Source: an uncultured Alphaproteobacteria bacterium (GTDB lineage: Bacteria > Pseudomonadota > Alphaproteobacteria > GCA-002720895). Taken from it: 45,969 nt of DNA. A program made the translations under genes and the position numbers. The notes beneath the pieces are model-generated. The model searched no databases. It had not been told where the DNA came from and saw only the letters and a list, made by a program, of their open reading frames with translations. This document shows positions 42,829 through 45,969 of this stretch, piece by piece. The stretch is from positions 1-45,969 of the forward strand of contig CACLKH010000006.1 of assembly GCA_902607475.1 (NCBI GenBank). The letters are read 5' to 3'. Within the stretch, counting starts at the first letter, position 1, and every line of letters starts with the position of its first letter.

Positions 42829-43678
42829 ATGTTAAGAAAAAAAATTTTTTAAATGTAAAGCATATGCTAAAATAAATTTGTTTCTTAATGTTTTAAATAA
42901 AACAAAAAATAATTTACATAAATTAAAAAGCTTAGTTTGTTTTATTGATTTGTATGACGAAATAGTAATAACAGAGAGTAAAGATTTTTCAATTAAAATT
43001 AAAGGCCCTTTTAAAAATTTTATAAAAAAAAATATTATTGAAAAAACTTTTTTTACTTTTTCAAATTTTATAAATTTAAAAACAAATTATAAAATATCTT
43101 TAAATAAAAAAATCCCAGTTTCTGCTGGTTTAGGAGGAGGTTCTGCTGATGCAGCTGCAGTTTTACAAGGTTTAAATCTTTTAAATAAAAAAAAAATAAA
43201 ACAAAAAAATTTATTTAAAATTGCCATGAAAATGGGTTCTGATGTGCCAGCTTGTTTATATAATAAAAATGTTTTTTTTTCTGGCCATGGTCAAATTTTA
43301 TCTAAAGCTCCAAAAATACCACAATTCTCAATATTATTAATTAATCCACGTAAAGAACTTTCAACAAAAAAAGTTTTTAGTATGTATAAAAGCAAAAAAT
43401 TAAAAAAAATTAGTAATTTAAAGTATAAAAACTTTTTTTCATGGATTTTAAAACAAAATAATGATTTACAGAAATATTCTGAAAAACTTGTACCAGAAAT
43501 TAAAGAAATGCTTATATTTTTAAATTCATCAAAAAATTGTTTTTTTTCAAAAATGACAGGTAGTGGGCCTACGGTTTATGGTTTATTTAGAAAAAAAATA
43601 GATGCGAAAAAAGTAAATCTTTTATTGAAAAAAAAACACCCTAAATGGTGGTCAGGGGTTTATTCAATTAAAACTTAG
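42829..43678 (+). CDS. ispE: 4-diphosphocytidyl-2-C-methyl-D-erythritol kinase, with an apparent 1-base frameshift near the start
   Basis: IspE phosphorylates CDP-ME in the MEP isoprenoid pathway. The GHMP-kinase loop PVSAGLGGGSADAAAVL and the C-terminal MTGSGPTVYGLF are intact. The family's N-terminal A-K-[IL]-N-L-F-L motif, with its active-site Lys, is read in frame at 42866-42886. The first usable start in that frame is TTG 42878, which would cut this motif. Upstream in the same frame there is no ATG, GTG or TTG before a TAA at 42833. An ATG at 42829, 4 bases after the TPR stop, is one base out of frame. Removing one base from the A8T6 run (42837-42850) gives MLRKKFFKCKAYAKINLFL. The cause may be an assembly error, polymerase slippage or a real lesion. 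Confidence 0.85.
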
Positions 43679-43702
43679 TCTTTGAATAAATTTCCTTTTT
43701 AA

Positions 43703-43708
43703 TATAAT
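43703..43708 (+). promoter_or_regulatory. -10 element of tRNA-Gln promoter
   Basis: A perfect TATAAT lies 20 bases upstream of the tRNA, with TTGAAT (43682-43687) 15 bases before it as a short-spaced -35. Transcription would begin near 43715. The gap 43679-43728 holds nothing else obvious. Confidence 0.42.
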
Positions 43709-43728
43709 TTTATATTAATGCTTTTAAT

Positions 43729-43803
43729 TGGGGCGTCGCCAAGTGGTAAGGCACGAGTTTTTGGTACTCGCATTCGCAGGTTCGAATCCTGCCGCCCCAG
43801 CCA
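43729..43803 (+). tRNA. tRNA-Gln (anticodon TTG)
   Basis: A 75-base cloverleaf with encoded CCA. The acceptor TGGGGCG pairs with CGCCCCA, the discriminator is G43800, and CCA is at 43801-43803. The D arm lies in CGCCAAGTGGTAAGGCA. The anticodon stem CGAGT/ACTCG encloses the loop TTTTGGT with anticodon TTG, and the T arm is GCAGG-TTCGAAT-CCTGC. U1-A72 is typical of tRNA-Gln. The last base touches the stop codon of convergent tspO, and no terminator hairpin follows. Confidence 0.97.
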
Positions 43804-44292
43804 TTAATTTAATATCCAAATATTGTAGGTGAGTACGGAAGCATATAAAACCCAAATGAGATATGGAATTAATAAGTATCCTGCAATTTTATCAATTTTT
43901 AAAAAATAAATTATATTAGAAAAAATCAAAAATATTAAAAATATTATTTCTAAAAAACTTAAGCCAATTTTTTGAATACCAAAAAAAATATATGTCCAAA
44001 GAATATTAAAGAATAGCTGTACCCAAAATATCTTAATTCCAATGGTTCTATCTGCACTTGGCTCACGTTTCCAAACTAACCATACTGATATTCCCATTAA
44101 AATATAAAGCGTTGTCCAAACAGGCCCAAAAACCCAATCAGGCGGATTAAAGCTTGGTTTGTTTAATGTTTGATACCAAGTTTCAACTGAAATAAATGTA
44201 AAATAACCACCTAAACCATTTCCAAAAATAAGACATAAAGATATGAAAAAGAATAGCCAAAGAATATTTTTTTTATCTGAATTTATTATCAA
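43804..44292 (-). CDS. tspO: TspO/MBR-family tryptophan-rich membrane protein
   Basis: A 162-residue, five-helix TspO protein with the signature NKPSFNPPDWVFGPVWTTLY and many Trp residues. TspO binds tetrapyrroles and cholesterol-like ligands and modulates stress or pigment responses in some bacteria. I choose the TTG at 44290-44292 because it places the first helix (about 8-27) at the usual distance. A TTG at 44328 would add 12 residues lying inside doxX. The preferred start overlaps the doxX stop by 20 bases. The stop directly abuts the tRNA-Gln CCA. Confidence 0.9.
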   Translation of the reverse strand: MIINSDKKNILWLFFFISLCLIFGNGLGGYFTFISVETWYQTLNKPSFNPPDWVFGPVWTTLYILMGISVWLVWKREPSADRTIGIKIFWVQLFFNILWTYIFFGIQKIGLSFLEIIFLIFLIFSNIIYFLKIDKIAGYLLIPYLIWVLYASVLTYNIWILN

Positions 44293-44710
44293 TTGATAAT
44301 CTTCCTGAGCCTTTAAGAAAAATTGCAAATGTAATTACTCCCCACATTAAAGGATATTCATAACCTTCCTTGCTCCAAAAAAAACCATGTGGTAAATGAT
44401 ATAAAACAGCAAATGCCATAAATATAGTTACTGATAATGCAGCAATTCTTGTAAAAAAACCTAAAGCTATACAAATTCCACCTAAAAACTCAGTTAATGC
44501 AATTAAATAAGCTAAAAAAACACCTGTTAAAACAGGATTAGAATATTCTTTATCTAAAAAACTAATAAAACCATCAAGATTTCCATTAAATCCTTTATAT
44601 AATTTACCATATCCATGGGGAATTAATAAAATACCAGTTATGAATCTTATTAAAGGATATGATAAATATTCACCAATTGAGTCTAAATTTCTTAAAAATG
44701 GGTTTATCAT
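44273..44710 (-). CDS. DoxX-family membrane protein
   Basis: A 145-residue, four-helix protein with the DoxX features RFITGILLIPHGYGKLY, LTEFLGGICIALGFFTRIAAL and the Trp/Gly-rich PLMWGVITFAIFLKG. DoxX proteins are poorly characterised; some act with thiol oxidation or respiratory enzymes. It overlaps tspO and probably forms a two-gene unit with it. Confidence 0.88.
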   Translation of the reverse strand: MINPFLRNLDSIGEYLSYPLIRFITGILLIPHGYGKLYKGFNGNLDGFISFLDKEYSNPVLTGVFLAYLIALTEFLGGICIALGFFTRIAALSVTIFMAFAVLYHLPHGFFWSKEGYEYPLMWGVITFAIFLKGSGRLSIDNKFR

Positions 44711-44732
44711 AAAATTTATTTTCTTTTATAAT
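44704..44732 (+). promoter_or_regulatory. Candidate promoter for the DUF1285 gene
   Basis: TTATCA (44704-44709), a 17-base spacer and TATAAT (44727-44732) form a plausible sigma70 promoter. Transcription would start near 44739, about 18 bases before the TTG start. The -35 overlaps the first codon of divergent doxX. A second TATAAT at 44733-44738 is an alternative. Confidence 0.4.
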
Positions 44733-44756
44733 TATAATTTATTCATTGTAAGCACA

Positions 44757-45230
44757 TTGAAGCAGAAAAAAAATATAATAAAAAAATTTCCTATAAAAAT
44801 CAAATCCAATGGAGAATGGTTATATAAAAATAATTTAATAAAAAAAGAAGCTTTAGTAAAATTATTCGCATCAGTTTTAGTAGCTGATGAAAAAGGAAAT
44901 TTTTATTTAGAAACTCCAGCAGAAAAGGGGATGATTGAAGTTGAAGATGCACCTTTTGTAATAACTAATTTTCATGTAAAAGGTCTAAATAAAAAACAAG
45001 AAATTATATTTAAAACAAATATAGATGAAGAAATTGTTTTAAGTAAAAAGAATCCTTTATTTTATAAAAAAAATAAAGAAAGTTTTATTCCTTATATTGT
45101 TATTAGAAAAAGTATAAATGCTAAAATATTAAGATCTGTTTATTACCAAATAATAAATAAATTTATAGAAAAAAAATTAAAAAAGAATTTAAAAATTAAA
45201 AGTAAAGGACATGAATTTAGATTAAAATAA
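44757..45230 (+). CDS. DUF1285 domain protein
   Basis: A 157-residue protein from TTG 44757. It matches DUF1285 with IKIKSNGEWLYKNNLI, LVKLFASVLVADEKGNFYL, TPAEKGMIEVEDAPFV and a C-terminal RSVYYQIINKFIE segment. In-frame ATG 44640 lies inside divergent doxX and would add an unconserved 39-residue extension. The function of DUF1285 is not known. It usually neighbours a CCA-transferase gene in alphaproteobacteria, as here, 8 bases downstream. Confidence 0.86.
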   Translation: MKQKKNIIKKFPIKIKSNGEWLYKNNLIKKEALVKLFASVLVADEKGNFYLETPAEKGMIEVEDAPFVITNFHVKGLNKKQEIIFKTNIDEEIVLSKKNPLFYKKNKESFIPYIVIRKSINAKILRSVYYQIINKFIEKKLKKNLKIKSKGHEFRLK

Positions 45231-45238
45231 AAAAACTT

Positions 45239-45969
45239 ATGAGATTATTAAATATAAAGAAATGGCAAACAGATAAAAATATTAAGTTTATATTTAATAT
45301 TTTAAACGAAAAGAATGAAGAAACACGATTTATTGGAGGTTGCTTAAGAAACTTAATTTTAAAAAAAAAAATTGATGACATTGATATTGCTACAACAATA
45401 CTACCTAACCAAGTGCTTAAAATATTAAAGAAGAAAAAGATTAAAACTATTACAAGTGGTATTAGCCATGGAACAATTATAGCAATTTTAAATAAAAAAA
45501 AAATTGAGATTACAACACTAAGAAAAGATATTAAAACTGATGGTAGACATGCAAAAGTAAAATTTACTAAAGACTGGATCGTTGATTCTAATAGAAGAGA
45601 TTTAACTATAAATGCTTTATCATGTAGTTTTGATGGAAAATTATATGATTATCATGGAGGTTTAAAAGATTTAAAAGAAGGAAATATTAGGTTTATAGGA
45701 GATCCTGAAGAAAGAATTAAAGAAGATTTTTTAAGAATACTCAGATATTTTAGATTTTATGGATTTTATGGAAAAAAAAGAATTAACAAAACTAATATAA
45801 AAGTTTTTAAAAAATTATCTTCAAATTTAAAAAAATTATCTTCTGAAAGAATTTATTCTGAGTTTAAAAAAATATTATTATCCAATAATTTGTATGAAGT
45901 TTTAAATTTAATGAAAGAAACTAAATTATTAAAATACATAATTATTGAGAATAATAATCTTAAAAGAAT
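45239..45969 (+). CDS. CCA tRNA nucleotidyltransferase/poly(A) polymerase family (partial, 3' end outside window)
   Basis: The first 243 codons of a class II nucleotidyltransferase are visible from ATG 45239. GGCLRN at 33-38 and the two metal-binding aspartates in DDIDIAT (Asp47, Asp49) form the catalytic head. RRDLTINAL is at 119-127, and ERIKEDFLRILRYFRF marks the start of the neck domain. It either adds CCA to tRNA 3' ends or acts as poly(A) polymerase. The alphaproteobacterial protein next to DUF1285 is usually annotated as the CCA enzyme, but sequence alone does not settle it. The tRNA-Gln here has its CCA encoded. Confidence 0.93.
   Translation, partial: MRLLNIKKWQTDKNIKFIFNILNEKNEETRFIGGCLRNLILKKKIDDIDIATTILPNQVLKILKKKKIKTITSGISHGTIIAILNKKKIEITTLRKDIKTDGRHAKVKFTKDWIVDSNRRDLTINALSCSFDGKLYDYHGGLKDLKEGNIRFIGDPEERIKEDFLRILRYFRFYGFYGKKRINKTNIKVFKKLSSNLKKLSSERIYSEFKKILLSNNLYEVLNLMKETKLLKYIIIENNNLKR

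Noticed and set aside
42878-42880. TTG 42878 as the true start of ispE
   Set aside because: It would remove the conserved AKIN part of the motif including the active-site Lys, so the real N-terminus must lie upstream.
44293-44328. TTG 44328 as the tspO start
   Set aside because: The extra 12 residues lie inside doxX and are not typical of TspO; the TTG at 44292 fits the first helix.
1-45969. CRISPR arrays, insertion sequences, prophage or integrated islands
   Set aside because: I found no regularly spaced repeats, transposase or integrase motifs, or composition shift. Repetition is limited to homopolymer A/T runs.

Overview
The window looks like a core stretch of a very AT-rich, streamlined alphaproteobacterial genome, most likely SAR11 (Pelagibacterales). 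This rests on strong A+T bias and Lys/Asn/Ile-rich proteins, intergenic gaps of at most about 110 bases, many overlapping genes, frequent TTG/GTG starts, a CcrM-type GANTC methyltransferase, split F0 genes with both b and b', aa3-type cytochrome oxidase genes, and alphaproteobacterial neighbourhoods (mutY-dciA-dsbA-smc, udg-moaB-rnhB-ccrM, thrB-rnhA, ETF-QO-TPR-ispE). I see no mobile element, prophage, CRISPR array, rRNA or integrated foreign block. No stretch over 300 bases lacks a gene.

Layout: 1-5042 holds RNA modification (a partial RsuA/RluB pseudouridine synthase, tadA), a PuuD-like amidotransferase, purD, xseA and an M23 envelope peptidase. 5044-11648 (minus) is an envelope cluster: ubiA, pmbA, msbA, a DUF374 acyltransferase, lpxK and lpxL. 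It has no Kdo transferase gene. 11655-14054 (plus) carries rsmE, gshA and a chorismate mutase. 14065-15498 (minus) is tldD. 15609-25019 (plus) is a long cytochrome oxidase run in the order coxB-coxC-coxA-ctaB-small membrane ORF-ctaG-DUF983-SURF1, continuing with an M32 carboxypeptidase, thrC and a GNAT gene. 25016-29480 has yqgE, dsbD, a peroxiredoxin, rnhA, thrB and a tandem CDGSH protein. 29465-35397 (minus) is dciA-dsbA-smc-atpI-atpB-atpE-atpF'-atpF, with a good promoter before dsbA. 35446-39382 has mutY facing udg-moaB-rnhB-ccrM. 39490-43678 (plus) is ETF-QO, a TPR protein and ispE, followed by tRNA-Gln(TTG). 43804-45969 has tspO and doxX (minus), then DUF1285 and a partial CCA-transferase/poly(A) polymerase (plus).

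The genes serve central functions: respiration (electron entry through ETF-QO, the terminal oxidase with its heme and copper assembly factors, F0 of the ATP synthase), lipid A assembly and export, threonine synthesis (thrB, thrC), thiol redox, DNA repair and replication, and chromosome organisation and methylation.

I do not see a clear new multi-gene system. The points most worth checking are an Smc protein with no recognisable hinge, an ispE whose 5' end is in frame only if one base is removed from an A8T6 tract, a family-4-type uracil-DNA glycosylase lacking its Fe-S cysteines, the rearranged cox operon, and the lone strong Shine-Dalgarno on atpE.
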